DNA of 64,000 bases from positions 1 through 64,000 of the forward strand of contig JBIQKZ010000013.1 in assembly GCA_044464765.1 (NCBI GenBank), written 5' to 3'. The translations under genes were made by a program, and so were the position numbers. Under the pieces are notes generated by a model that saw nothing but the letters and a program-made list of their open reading frames with translations, had not been told where the DNA came from and made no database searches. Below are positions 18,529 to 27,186 of this stretch, piece by piece (the first letter of the stretch is position 1; each line of letters begins with the position of its first letter). This DNA comes from JBIQKZ01 sp044464765. GTDB lineage: Bacteria; Pseudomonadota; Gammaproteobacteria; Burkholderiales; Burkholderiaceae_B.

Positions 18529-19534
18529 GTTCGTGCAGCAGACGCTCCCAGAGCACGGGCAACGTTTCCATTATATTCATCGAGGTAGGCACACGCTCGG
18601 GTTCGATCGGCGCCCAGTGCCCGTCAACCCGTTGCGCCACGGCAAACTGGAAGGCATAACCGGGCTCCGACCCCATGCGCAAATCGCTTAAAATCAGGCG
18701 GCCCTGCTCGTCAACGCTTGCCCGCATAAAGCCGCGATTGAACCAGAGCAACTGCTGCACGGCGGGTACCGTCGCCGCCGCTTCTTGCAGGGCGCCCACA
18801 TCCGACGAGTAATGCTGGAACTGAATGGGATTCGAGTCGGCCACCAGAGAACGATAGCCAATGGCGTAACCATCCGGCGTCATGACAGTTATCTGCCACA
18901 ATACGCTGTTAAGCGCCGTGGGTACGGAAAAGCGCGGCGCATTCTGAAGCTGCAAAGGCGCCAGAGCCGCATCGGCCGCCCTTTCGACCAGATACTTAGC
19001 CGTCAACGACCAAGCCAGATAAAGCGTGCTTAACAACGCGCCGACCACCAGGCAAACCCAACCCGCGCGCTTGGCCCCAAGTATGGCTGCCGCCACCACG
19101 CCGAACAACAGAGGCAAGGTATAGGCCGGATCGATAATCCACAAATTGGACCACATGACGGGCGGCGGCCGGAACGGCCACAGCAACTGTGTGCCATAAA
19201 CCGTAAAGGCATCAAGCAGGGGATGTGTCAGCAATACAAGCGCAATCGCCCAGAACCAGCGACCCGGCGACTCGCGCACCGGCGCCCAGAGCCTGCGCAG
19301 CAGCAGCCACAGAGCGCCCGCGACAAAAGGCAGAACAAGCAAGGAATGCGACGCCCCCCGGTGAGTCACCATTTGCGTCACGGGGTCCGACGGCCACAGC
19401 ATCATGGGTAGGACATCAAGATCAGGCAGCGTTCCAAGAACCGCGCCCACAGCCAACGCCTTGCGCCGGTGCTCGGGCCTGACCGCCAGGGCGGCAACCG
19501 TACTGCCCAATACGATTTGCGTCAATGAATCCAT
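18515..19534 (-). CDS. DUF457 inner-membrane metal-dependent hydrolase (YdjM/YbcI-like)
   Basis: A 339-residue membrane protein of the DUF457 family. The N-terminus MDSLTQIVLGSTVAAL is diagnostic. Family metal-binding residues appear in LGTLPDLDVLP (about 34-44) and THRGASHSL (57-65), with another His in LLTHPLLDAFT (about 100-110). About four membrane segments fill the first 190 residues and the C-terminal 150 residues are soluble. The family is annotated as membrane-bound hydrolases, but no substrate is established and some members are LexA-regulated in E. coli. No LexA box is obvious here. Convergent with the Rieske pair. Confidence 0.85.
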   Translation of the reverse strand: MDSLTQIVLGSTVAALAVRPEHRRKALAVGAVLGTLPDLDVLPMMLWPSDPVTQMVTHRGASHSLLVLPFVAGALWLLLRRLWAPVRESPGRWFWAIALVLLTHPLLDAFTVYGTQLLWPFRPPPVMWSNLWIIDPAYTLPLLFGVVAAAILGAKRAGWVCLVVGALLSTLYLAWSLTAKYLVERAADAALAPLQLQNAPRFSVPTALNSVLWQITVMTPDGYAIGYRSLVADSNPIQFQHYSSDVGALQEAAATVPAVQQLLWFNRGFMRASVDEQGRLILSDLRMGSEPGYAFQFAVAQRVDGHWAPIEPERVPTSMNIMETLPVLWERLLHEPAAP

Positions 19535-19580
19535 GTAACCTGTCCAGGTGAGCCCAACGCCGCCAACGAGAGCGCACCCA

Positions 19581-20312
19581 TCAATCCAACCAAACGGTCA
19601 CTTCATCCATCGGCGCCCGTGGCGTACGGAACGTATTGACCAGCGCGTCTTCTTTCGCATAGCCCAACGACATCCCGCAAACCAGCATTTCGGTGTCGGG
19701 CGCACCGATATGGGGCAGGATAATCCGGCCGTACCAGTTCCAGGCCGCCTGGGGGCAGGTGTCCAGCCCGCGCGCGCGGGCGGCCACCATGATGTTCTGC
19801 ATGAATCCACCAATATCCAGTAACGCGCCCTGGCCCATCATGGTGTGGACCGTGAACATCAAGCCCACCGGCGCATCAAAGAAGCGGAAATTGCGTTGAT
19901 GCTGGGCATGCATCTTGTCTTTCTCGCCGCGCTGGATATCCAGCAGGCCGTACAAGCCCCAGCCATTCTCGCGCCGGCGCGCAAGATAGGGATCAATCCA
20001 GGTTTCCGGATAGTAGGCGTAGCGCTCTTGGTAGTAAGTGCGCAAGTCGGGATCGGCGCGCAGCGCATCATGTGCTTCACACACCTTGCGCACCAGGCTG
20101 TCCTTGGCTTCGCCCTGCAACACATAGGTTTTCCAGGGCTGGGAATTGGCGCCCGACGGTGCGCGGCTGGCGACATGAAGAATGTCTTCAAGAATCTCGC
20201 GCGCAACGGGTTTGTCGGAAAATGCCCGAATGGACTGACGACTGACGATGGCCTCATCGACAGTGGCCCAATCTTGCGTGGAAATTTTTCGAGTGGCTAC
20301 AGAAGTGGACAT
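19581..20312 (-). CDS. Nitroreductase family flavoprotein
   Basis: A 243-residue FMN-dependent nitroreductase. The N-terminal SRQSIRAFSDKPV and the segment ASRAPSGANSQPW (about 51-63) form the phosphate-binding part of the FMN site, and GLDTCPQAAW (about 175-184) with VCGMSLGY near residue 210 complete the family pattern. It looks closest to the nitrobenzoate/nitroaromatic reductase branch, but natural substrates of such enzymes are often unknown. I used the ATG at 20312 because the upstream extension of the frame is not family-like and a GGAG precedes this start on the minus strand. Confidence 0.9.
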   Translation of the reverse strand: MSTSVATRKISTQDWATVDEAIVSRQSIRAFSDKPVAREILEDILHVASRAPSGANSQPWKTYVLQGEAKDSLVRKVCEAHDALRADPDLRTYYQERYAYYPETWIDPYLARRRENGWGLYGLLDIQRGEKDKMHAQHQRNFRFFDAPVGLMFTVHTMMGQGALLDIGGFMQNIMVAARARGLDTCPQAAWNWYGRIILPHIGAPDTEMLVCGMSLGYAKEDALVNTFRTPRAPMDEVTVWLD

Positions 20313-20549
20313 AAAACAAAACTCCAGATCATCACGACACACTGTGATCGCCCGATATCGTACTACACGACAATCGCCACGCTGATGATGACGCCCCTGC
20401 CAGCGACATACCCGGTCAGGCTTCAGAAAGCCGACATAAATTATGAAAATGTTGCCGAACGGTAAGAGACCTGCCAACACGCCACATCGCTTGATCTTGG
20501 TGGTCGATGCGTCATTATGAATGCTCATGCATCGCAATAAGGAGTCCGT

Positions 20550-20927
20550 ATGAAAACATGGATCACCACCGTATTATCCGCCGGCGCCATCGCCTTGGGC
20601 TCGGCAGGCGGTCTTGCGCAAGCCCAGCAGTCCGCCAATCCGGGCGCACCCGGCGCCACGGCGCCAGCTGTCAATTATTCCGACGCCCAACTGGAAAAGT
20701 TCGTAAGCGCTTCCAAGAAAGTGGCGGTCATCTCGCAGGAATACACGCCCAAGCTGCAATCAGCCAAAGACGAAACGTCGCGCCAGGACGTCTATCGGGA
20801 AGCCGATCAAAAAATGGTCAACGCCGTACGCGCTGAAGGGCTAAGCGTCGATGAATTCAATGGCATTAACCAATCGGTCCAAAGCGACCCCACCTTAATG
20901 CAGCGCGTGCAGAACATCGCCCGATAG
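20550..20927 (+). CDS. DUF4168 secreted protein
   Basis: A 125-residue exported protein. Residues 1-26 form a signal peptide with an Ala-rich cleavage region (GLAQAQQ). The mature part carries the DUF4168 pattern: YSDAQLEKFVSASKKVAVI, then YREADQKMVNAVRAEGLSVDEFNGI, mostly amphipathic helix. AAGGAG upstream supports the ATG at 20550. The family is widespread in proteobacteria and cyanobacteria with no known function. The gene is divergent from the nitroreductase and ends 4 bp before the convergent ispH stop. Confidence 0.82.
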   Translation: MKTWITTVLSAGAIALGSAGGLAQAQQSANPGAPGATAPAVNYSDAQLEKFVSASKKVAVISQEYTPKLQSAKDETSRQDVYREADQKMVNAVRAEGLSVDEFNGINQSVQSDPTLMQRVQNIAR

Positions 20928-20931
20928 AACG

Positions 20932-21957
20932 CTATTCCGGGTTAGCCGGCTTTTTGCGCGAAAGCTCGCGTGGCAGGGGAAACGCCACGTTTTCCTCGAC
21001 GCCCGGAAGCGTTCGCACCGACACCGCGCCCAACTCCTTCAACCGTTTGATCACATTCTGAACCAGGATGTCGGGTGCGGAGGCCCCTGCGGTGAGCCCC
21101 ACACGGCGGGCGCCTTCAAGCCAGGCCGGATCAATCATGTCGGGATCGTCGATAAGATAAGCGCGGGCGCCCTTGCGCTCGGCCACCTCGCGCAAACGAT
21201 TGGAGTTGGAGCTGTTGGTGCTGCCCACCACCAAGACCAAATCACAGTCGGGCGCCATGACCTTGACGGCATCCTGCCGGTTCTGCGTGGCATAACAGAT
21301 ATCGCTTTTCTTGGGTTCGACAATGGACGGGAATCGCGCCCGCAGGGCGTCGGCCACCTGTGCGGCATCGTCGACCGAAAGCGTGGTCTGCGTGACAAAG
21401 GCCAGGTTGTCGGGGTCGCTGACGTGCAAGGCCTCGACATCTTCGGGCGTTTCCACCAGATACATCCCCCCCTGAGCCTGGCCCAAGGTGCCTTCGACCT
21501 CGGGATGGCCCCGGTGGCCGATCATGATGATCTCGCGCCCGTTGGCCCGCATGCGCGCCACTTCCACATGCACTTTGGTGACCAGGGGACACGTGGCGTC
21601 AAAGACGCGCAAACCCATCTGTTCGGCTTCGGCGCGTACTGCCTTGGCTACGCCATGGGCGGAAAACACAACGATGGATCCCGTCGGCGCCTCGGAAAGC
21701 TCGTCGATAAAGATGGCGCCTTTTGAGCGCAAGTCTTGTACAACATAACGATTATGAACGATCTCGTGCCGTACGTAGATAGGTGCGCCATGCAATTCAA
21801 GCGCCCTTTCCACGATATCGATAGCGCGATCTACCCCCGCGCAAAAACCGCGCGGCTGGGCCAGGACGACTTCGGCCCCGGTAGCGATCGGCTCGGGATT
21901 TACGCCCGACGCTTGCGTAGCGGTTGCATGCACCGGATCATGAGCAGTTGTCGTCAT
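20932..21957 (-). CDS. ispH: 4-hydroxy-3-methylbut-2-enyl diphosphate reductase
   Basis: A 341-residue [4Fe-4S] enzyme, the last step of the MEP isoprenoid pathway, forming IPP and DMAPP. The cluster ligands are in QPRGFCAGVDRAI (Cys near residue 38), VFDATCPLVTKVH (near 123) and DICYATQNRQ (near 224). The first 26 residues are a variable extension before the conserved AEVVLAQPRGFC. Its start overlaps the slpA stop as ATGA, a pairing common in proteobacteria. It is the last gene of a six-gene minus-strand run that begins with the Mla-like transporter. Confidence 0.96.
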   Translation of the reverse strand: MTTTAHDPVHATATQASGVNPEPIATGAEVVLAQPRGFCAGVDRAIDIVERALELHGAPIYVRHEIVHNRYVVQDLRSKGAIFIDELSEAPTGSIVVFSAHGVAKAVRAEAEQMGLRVFDATCPLVTKVHVEVARMRANGREIIMIGHRGHPEVEGTLGQAQGGMYLVETPEDVEALHVSDPDNLAFVTQTTLSVDDAAQVADALRARFPSIVEPKKSDICYATQNRQDAVKVMAPDCDLVLVVGSTNSSNSNRLREVAERKGARAYLIDDPDMIDPAWLEGARRVGLTAGASAPDILVQNVIKRLKELGAVSVRTLPGVEENVAFPLPRELSRKKPANPE

Positions 21958-22430
21958 AACACCCCCAATAAAGAAACATCAACCCGCAAGTCGGCGCCGG
22001 CCAGTGGATGATTGAAATCGAACAAAGCCCACGTATCGCCCAATTGCTTGAACACCCCTGAATACCGCCCCCCGTTGGGCGCGGAGAATTCCAGAATCTC
22101 GCCCGGCGCAATCTCCGTGCCTGGTTCCACATTGGCATCGAACAAGGCGCGCGTAATCTTCTGCAAGAGTTCGGGATTGCGTTCGCCATAGGCCTGGGCT
22201 GCGGGCAACTCGATCGAAAAGCTGTCGCCCTCTTGCCGGCCCACCAAGGCCTCTTCCATGCCCGGAGCCCACTGCCCCATGCCCAACTGCAGCGTGGCCG
22301 GCCGGCCGTCGAACGTATCCGCGAACACAGAACCCGCAGCCGGCCCGGTAAGAAGGCTGATGCGATAATGCAGCGTAAGGTAGGAGTCCGGACGGACCAA
22401 AGCATGTACTGGCGGGGAACCGGAAGTCAA
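21954..22430 (-). CDS. slpA: FKBP-type peptidyl-prolyl isomerase (SlpA/FkpB)
   Basis: A 158-residue FKBP-fold isomerase. It shows the SlpA pattern: SYLTLHYRISLLTG, VFADTFDGRPATLQLGMGQ, then GMEEALVGRQEGDSF and LPAAQAYGERNPELLQ around the inserted chaperone domain, ending LAGADLRVDVSLLGV. The best start is a TTG at 22430; there is no in-frame ATG before the conserved core, and no clear Shine-Dalgarno, so translation may depend on coupling to the lipoprotein gene 6 bp upstream. It overlaps ispH by 4 bp. Confidence 0.9.
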   Translation of the reverse strand: MTSGSPPVHALVRPDSYLTLHYRISLLTGPAAGSVFADTFDGRPATLQLGMGQWAPGMEEALVGRQEGDSFSIELPAAQAYGERNPELLQKITRALFDANVEPGTEIAPGEILEFSAPNGGRYSGVFKQLGDTWALFDFNHPLAGADLRVDVSLLGVL

Positions 22431-22436
22431 AATCTG

Positions 22437-23123
22437 TCACCGTAAAAAATCGTTAGCATCCTTCATTTTAACGGTTTGCGCCTGCCGTTGCGCCCAGTCA
22501 AGCAATTGGGCGGCCAGCCGCCCAACAGCCCGTCCAAACGCCTGCACCACTTCGGGAACCTCTTTGCCCTGTACAGCCTGCTCAATTTGGAAGCGGTGCG
22601 ATGCGACGATACGCGACGACGCTAGGTCAACTAATGTGGCGTCCATCACAACCACCACCACCGGCGACCCATCTTGATAGACCACCTGAAACTGGCTGAG
22701 TTCGCTTGTCAGCTCAAAATCGGCCTTGAGAACACCCGTGTCGGCCACCACCGAGCGAAAGACATCCTGAGCACGAAACGCTTCAACAAGCCGGTCGCGC
22801 AGCAACAAGGGCGCCGCATCGGCCCAACGCACACCCTTGTAGGCACTGATCCGGTTGGGTTCGGGCTCGACCAGAATGCGTGTACTGGCCACTGCGCGAT
22901 CTCCGTACGGGGTCGTGATGCGCAGCACCGGCGGCACGCTTTGCGCGTTCGCCGCGTGCTGCGCGGCTGGCGCGGCCTCGACGGCCGGGAGCTGATAAAA
23001 AACCAGGGTTTCTTTATCGGGCAACACCGAACAACCCGCGAGCGCCACCAGAATGACCGGCAGGCAACGCCGCAGCCCCGTGGCAAAGGAATGGCGTGAA
23101 AGCGATAGGCAGAAATGAATCAT
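22437..23123 (-). CDS. PqiC-like ABC-transport auxiliary lipoprotein
   Basis: A 228-residue lipoprotein of the PqiC/YmbA (DUF330) type. The signal peptide ends in LVALAGC, giving a lipidated Cys near residue 31. The mature domain has the family order FYQLPA, RITTPYGDRAVASTRILVEPEPNRISAYKG and RWADAAPLLLRDRLVEAF. In characterised MCE systems such proteins sit in the outer membrane and receive the periplasmic MCE protein. It overlaps the MlaD-like gene by 4 bp, so it belongs to the same transport complex. Confidence 0.87.
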   Translation of the reverse strand: MIHFCLSLSRHSFATGLRRCLPVILVALAGCSVLPDKETLVFYQLPAVEAAPAAQHAANAQSVPPVLRITTPYGDRAVASTRILVEPEPNRISAYKGVRWADAAPLLLRDRLVEAFRAQDVFRSVVADTGVLKADFELTSELSQFQVVYQDGSPVVVVVMDATLVDLASSRIVASHRFQIEQAVQGKEVPEVVQAFGRAVGRLAAQLLDWAQRQAQTVKMKDANDFLR

Positions 23124-24058
23124 GGTTCGAATTCCTCGACTGTCGTGCGTCCAAGCAGGAAATTGGCGGGATTGTCGTCAAGCTTGCGTATGACATCTTG
23201 CAAGCCGGCCAAGGTTCCACGCAGCTCTTGCAGCGCAGGCCCCAACTGACGCAAGCCATCGACGCCGGAACTCCGGCCGGCGCGATTCTCGTTGATCAGC
23301 TGATCCAGGCTCTTGCCTGTCGTTTCAAGCGAAACCATGGCGCGCTGCACGCTTTGCATCGTTGCCGCTCCTTGCTTTTCAAGCAGGGCATCGGTGTTGT
23401 TGATCAAAACCGTCGCCTGAGCCATGGTGGTCTCGGCCTGCTTGCTTGCACGGGTCACCGCCTCGATCAGCTCTGTCATGCTTCCGGTTTGCGCCGCCAT
23501 CGACTCGGTAACACGTTCGATATTTTCCAACGAAGTGCCAATGCGTTTGGCATTTTGCGCAGACAGCACCTGCTGCGCACTCATGACAAGTGAAGTCAGA
23601 TTAGTCATCAGGTTATCGCTATTGGCCAGCAATTGCGTAATGGGCGACGTGGACGCAACAATGACCGGATCGCCCGTTTCGGGCTGGGGCAATTCGGGGC
23701 TGTCCGGCGAACCACCGCTCAGGCCAATCACTGAGGCTCCGGTAAGCCCGGTTAGAACCAGCCGCGCGCGGGTGTCCTTCTTGATGGCGATGTCTTGCTG
23801 TACCTTGATACGGGCTTTGACCACACTGGGGTCGTTTGAATCAAGCCAGAGCTTTTGCACCTCGCCCACCTTGATCCCGTTGTATTGCACCGCACTACCC
23901 ACCGTCAGGCCTCGAACAGGTTCGTTGAAAACCACTTCGTAAGTGCGGGCCCCGCCACCTTGGCTGGCCGTGCTCAGCCACAATGAAAACGCGATAGCCA
24001 AGGCCGCCACCACGACGGTAAAAGCGCCAATCAGCACATGATGCGCTCTAGGTTCCAT
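23120..24058 (-). CDS. MlaD-like MCE-domain substrate-binding protein
   Basis: A 312-residue periplasmic MCE protein anchored by one N-terminal membrane helix (about residues 8-28). The MCE domain follows (YEVVFNEPVRGLTVGSAVQYNGIKVGEV, then LVLTGLTGASVIGLSGG). Residues 120-300 are helical and coiled-coil-like, as in MCE proteins that form a tube. I chose the ATG at 24058, which overlaps the ATPase stop as TAATG; the longer open frame lies inside the ATPase gene. In the Mla pathway MlaD binds phospholipid in transit between membranes; the cargo here is inferred to be lipid. Confidence 0.92.
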   Translation of the reverse strand: MEPRAHHVLIGAFTVVVAALAIAFSLWLSTASQGGGARTYEVVFNEPVRGLTVGSAVQYNGIKVGEVQKLWLDSNDPSVVKARIKVQQDIAIKKDTRARLVLTGLTGASVIGLSGGSPDSPELPQPETGDPVIVASTSPITQLLANSDNLMTNLTSLVMSAQQVLSAQNAKRIGTSLENIERVTESMAAQTGSMTELIEAVTRASKQAETTMAQATVLINNTDALLEKQGAATMQSVQRAMVSLETTGKSLDQLINENRAGRSSGVDGLRQLGPALQELRGTLAGLQDVIRKLDDNPANFLLGRTTVEEFEP

Positions 24059-24858
24059 TATTCTGCACTCCGTGACTGTTGCGCCGCACGGTTCGCCGCG
24101 CGGCCTCTGGGCCCATGAAAATACTCGTGTATCCAGGGATCGTCGACTTTCTCTATATGTTCTAGCGTGTCGACCGCCAATACCCGCTTGCGAGACAACA
24201 CGGCCACCCTGTCGCAACTGGCATACAGGGTATCCAGGTCATGGGTAACCAGGAATACGGTCAACCCCAGTGCATCGCGCAGGGTCATGATCAGGTGGTC
24301 AAATGCACCTGCCCCGATGGGATCAAGGCCGGCGGTAGGTTCATCAAGGAACAAAATATCCGGATCGAGCGCCAGCGCCCTGGCCAGCGCAGCCCGCTTG
24401 ATCATGCCGCCAGACAAGGAACTGGGGTACTGGTGGCCCGCACCGTCCGGCAAGCCCGCCAGGCCTATTTTGCTACGGGCCAGTTGCTCTGCCTGCACGC
24501 GCGGCAAGCCCGCCTGCTCCATCAAGGGCACCGCCACGTTCTCGATGACGGTCAGCGAAGAAAACAAGGCGCCATTCTGGAACATGACGCCAAAGCGACG
24601 CTCGATGTGAACCCGCCGCTCGGGGGGCAAGGAAAGCAAGTCTTGTCCAAGAATGGTGATCTGGCCATCGGCAGGCGGTTGCAAGCCAACAATCGACCTT
24701 AACAAGACGGACTTTCCGGTGCCCGAGCCTCCGACCACGCCCAAGATCTCGCCTTTTCGAATATCCAGATCAAGCCCTTCGTGCACGACATGGCTGCCGA
24801 ACCGATTAACCAACCCACGCACCTGGATGACCGGTGTGGAAGCAGTGTCCTCTACCAT
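24058..24858 (-). CDS. MlaF-like ABC transporter ATPase
   Basis: A 266-residue ABC ATPase that powers the MCE lipid transporter. Walker A is GGSGTGKS at residues 43-50, the signature is LSGGMIKRAALARAL with Walker B ILFLDEPTAGLDP just after, followed by the switch His in VTHDLD. The C-terminal tail is Arg/Ala-rich. The start at 24858 overlaps the permease stop by 7 bp and the stop overlaps the MlaD-like start by 1 bp, so all four transporter genes are translationally linked. Confidence 0.94.
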   Translation of the reverse strand: MVEDTASTPVIQVRGLVNRFGSHVVHEGLDLDIRKGEILGVVGGSGTGKSVLLRSIVGLQPPADGQITILGQDLLSLPPERRVHIERRFGVMFQNGALFSSLTVIENVAVPLMEQAGLPRVQAEQLARSKIGLAGLPDGAGHQYPSSLSGGMIKRAALARALALDPDILFLDEPTAGLDPIGAGAFDHLIMTLRDALGLTVFLVTHDLDTLYASCDRVAVLSRKRVLAVDTLEHIEKVDDPWIHEYFHGPRGRAANRAAQQSRSAE

Positions 24859-26075
24859 CCCATCTCCATGTAGAAAAGCGCGGCAAGGGCATCGATCAGG
24901 ATCACCACGAAAATGGACTGCACCACGGCAGAGGTAGTGTGCTCGCCCACCGATTGGGCGCTGCCCTGCACTTTGAACCCTTCAAGACAGCCGATAATGG
25001 CGATCAAATAGGCGAATATTGGCGCCTTGGCCATGCCCAGCAAAAAATGCTTCAAGGCGATGTCGCGCTGGAAGATGGTCAGAAACATGCTGGGGGAAAT
25101 GTCCAGCGCAACCGCGCATACCAGCATGCCGCCCAATATGCCCGAGACCATGCCCACAAAGGTCAGGGCGGGCATGGCAATGAGCAGCGCAATAATGCGC
25201 GGCACAACCAATAGATCGATGGGACTGATGCCCATCATGCGAATGGCATCGATTTCCTGGTTGGCCTTCATGGAGCCCAATTGGGCGGTGTAGGCGCTTG
25301 CGGTGCGCCCGGCAATCAAGATCGCCGTAAGCAAAACGGCAAACTCGCGCAGAAAAGAAAACCCCACCAGGGTGACCGTGTAAATAGTGGCGCCAAAATC
25401 GGCCAACACCGTCGCCCCCAGGAACGCAATGACCGCGCCCACCATGAAGGTCAGCAAGGCCACAATGGGTACGGCATTAAGCCCCGACTGCTCAATCTGC
25501 GCGACCACCGACGTCATGCGCCAATGGCGGGGCCGAAGTAAATTACGCGCCAAGGCTTCCAGAGTCAGTCCCATGAAGCCCAGCAGGGCAACCACCAGCC
25601 CCCAGACACGCTCTACCGACAGGCCAGTGCGCCCCAGCAATTCGCGCCAGGTGGCGGCTCGCTTGGGCGACGCCGGCTCAGCAGGCTGCGCCGCCGCGAC
25701 AGCCGCCAATAGGGCACGCCGCTCCGGGGCAAGACCGGCCATTTCGTGCAGCAACGCCTGCAACCGGGCCGGGCCAAGCAGCCTGGCCAGTTGTGCGGCT
25801 CCCGCCGTATCCACCGCGACCAACTGGTGCAGGTCAAGGATGTCGACCGCGGGCAAACCCGCTTGACCCGCTTGACCCGCTTGACCCGCTTGACCCGCTT
25901 GACCCGCTTGACCCGCTGCCGTGGCGCCGGCATCGGCAGCAGACGCTGACACCGCCACGGCACGTATGTCCCGCTCAAGGGCCTGGTAATTGGCAAGCAC
26001 CCATTCGCCCTTCACGACAAGCCGCAGCGAGCCAGCCGTATTATCCAGGCTTAAGTAAGGTGAGTTGCCGCGCAT
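24852..26075 (-). CDS. MlaE-family permease with N-terminal STAS domain
   Basis: A 407-residue fusion. Residues 1-115 form a STAS domain (LRLVVKGEWVLANYQALERDI, VDILDLHQLVAVDTAGAAQL), the role played by separate MlaB in E. coli. Residues 150-400 are the MlaE permease with about five membrane helices (VPIVALLTFMVGAVIAFLGA, VLLTAILIAGRTASAYTAQLGSMKANQEIDAI, MEMGW at the end). Inside the STAS part, between predicted strand and helix, six GQA repeats are encoded by a 9-bp minisatellite. The start at 26075 has GGAG 13 bases upstream; the frame opens 20 codons earlier without a better signal. Confidence 0.9.
   Translation of the reverse strand: MRGNSPYLSLDNTAGSLRLVVKGEWVLANYQALERDIRAVAVSASAADAGATAAGQAGQAGQAGQAGQAGQAGLPAVDILDLHQLVAVDTAGAAQLARLLGPARLQALLHEMAGLAPERRALLAAVAAAQPAEPASPKRAATWRELLGRTGLSVERVWGLVVALLGFMGLTLEALARNLLRPRHWRMTSVVAQIEQSGLNAVPIVALLTFMVGAVIAFLGATVLADFGATIYTVTLVGFSFLREFAVLLTAILIAGRTASAYTAQLGSMKANQEIDAIRMMGISPIDLLVVPRIIALLIAMPALTFVGMVSGILGGMLVCAVALDISPSMFLTIFQRDIALKHFLLGMAKAPIFAYLIAIIGCLEGFKVQGSAQSVGEHTTSAVVQSIFVVILIDALAALFYMEMGW
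25861..25914 (-). repeat. 9-bp minisatellite encoding (Gly-Gln-Ala)6
   Basis: Six perfect tandem copies of GCTTGACCC on the plus strand, read as GGGTCAAGC (Gly-Gln-Ala) by the permease gene on the minus strand. The unit is a multiple of three, so copy-number slippage would lengthen or shorten a linker in the STAS domain without breaking the frame. Confidence 0.97.
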
Positions 26076-26304
26076 GGGGGTCAAGCTCCAGGAAAACTTA
26101 CAGGACCAACTCCTGCAAGCACGTAAGCGTAACAAACGAGAATGTCATGATACAAGGCGTAGAAAAAGACCGGCCCCACTTGCCTTGCCGAACTGAAGCA
26201 CCCGCTCTACGTACGAACCACAGCGGACAAAAACAGGCGAACAGGCTGGGAATCGAGTACGCAAGCTGTCACTGTACAGGTTTCCTTCTTCTTTCGAGCC
26301 GAAA

Positions 26305-26982
26305 ATGACACTTCAAACTTTACATGCCAAGGCCGAACGCCCTCGGGAGCGCCTGCTTGCCCATGGCGCGCACGTCCTGACATCGGCCGAGTTGCTGGCC
26401 ATCATTCTGCGCACAGGCGTCAAAGGGTGCGATGCGGTCAGCCTGGGGCACCGCCTTATCAACCAGTTCAGCGGCTTGCGCGGGCTGCTTTCGGCCGATG
26501 CCCCCACCCTCATGTCCATTGACGGCCTGGGCGCAGCCAAAACATGTGAGCTGCTGGCCATCAACGAATTAAGCCGTCGCGCGCTCGAGGAAGACCTGAG
26601 GGCGGGACAGGCGCTGGACCAACCGCAGCGGGTCAAGCATTACTGCGCTGCCATGCTGGGGCACTTGTCGGTCGAGCATTGCATAGCGTTGTACTTGGAC
26701 AGCCAATATCGGCTGATCACGACCGAGGAAATTTCCCGGGGCACGTTGACTCAAGCCTCGGTGTATCCCCGTGAAGTGGTCAAGGCGGGTTTGCGCCATC
26801 ATGCCGCCGCACTGATCCTGGCGCATAACCATCCCTCGGGCGTGGCAGAACCCAGCGAGGCCGACCTGGCGCTGACCCGGCACCTGAAACATGCGCTGGC
26901 GTTGGTGGATATCCGCTTGCTGGACCATGTCATTGTGACCGTATCCAGCGCGATCTCATTAGCCGAACTCGGGCAAATCTGA
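26305..26982 (+). CDS. radC: RadC family JAMM-domain protein
   Basis: A 225-residue RadC protein. The N-terminal helix-hairpin-helix region (SIDGLGAAKTCELLAINEL) is followed by the JAB/MPN+ domain with the metal motif HNHPSGVAEPSEAD (about residues 173-186). The name reflects an old repair phenotype that was later withdrawn; the fold is that of a metalloprotease and the real role is unsettled. It is divergent from the Mla-like operon across 229 bp in which I see no convincing promoter. A terminator follows at 26989. Confidence 0.95.
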   Translation: MTLQTLHAKAERPRERLLAHGAHVLTSAELLAIILRTGVKGCDAVSLGHRLINQFSGLRGLLSADAPTLMSIDGLGAAKTCELLAINELSRRALEEDLRAGQALDQPQRVKHYCAAMLGHLSVEHCIALYLDSQYRLITTEEISRGTLTQASVYPREVVKAGLRHHAAALILAHNHPSGVAEPSEADLALTRHLKHALALVDIRLLDHVIVTVSSAISLAELGQI

Positions 26983-26988
26983 ACCGCC

Positions 26989-27030
26989 AGGGGTTTATAC
27001 TCGAGGTCATAACGTATAAGCCCCTGTTTT
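26989..27030 (+). terminator. Intrinsic terminator after radC
   Basis: AGGGGTTTATAC and GTATAAGCCCCT pair over 12 positions (one G-U) around a 13-base loop and are followed by GTTTT. It lies 7 bp past the radC stop. Confidence 0.7.
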
Positions 27031-27033
27031 AGC

Positions 27034-27062
27034 TTGGAGTACGACGCATATCATGCTAGAAT
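27034..27062 (+). promoter_or_regulatory. Predicted sigma-70 promoter for rpmE2
   Basis: TTGGAG at 27034-27039 and TAGAAT at 27057-27062 are separated by 17 bp, immediately after the radC terminator. The transcript would carry a leader of about 170 nt before rpmE2. Confidence 0.55.
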
Positions 27063-27133
27063 TGCCGGCTAGGTGAAATTTAACGCCTTTTTTGCGGATA
27101 CGTAGTCAGGCAAGCCAAGGGTAGGCATGGCAG

Positions 27134-27186
27134 GTATAAGACCTGAAGGGTATAAGACCCGAAGGTAAAACCCAGGTAAACCCAGG
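27134..27186 (+). repeat. Two adjoining tandem duplications in the rpmE2 leader
   Basis: GTATAAGACCTGAAGG is repeated at once as GTATAAGACCCGAAGG (27134-27165, one mismatch in 16). Next to it TAAAACCCAGG is followed by TAAACCCAGG (27166-27186). Both lie between the predicted promoter and the start codon. Confidence 0.9.

Noticed and set aside
25861..25914. CRISPR-like or mobile-element repeat
   Set aside because: The 9-bp units have no spacers and lie in frame within a permease gene, so it is a coding minisatellite.
27001..27060. Zur box for rpmE2
   Set aside because: Short AT-rich pieces such as CATAACGTAT are present but no convincing dyad matching Zur sites.
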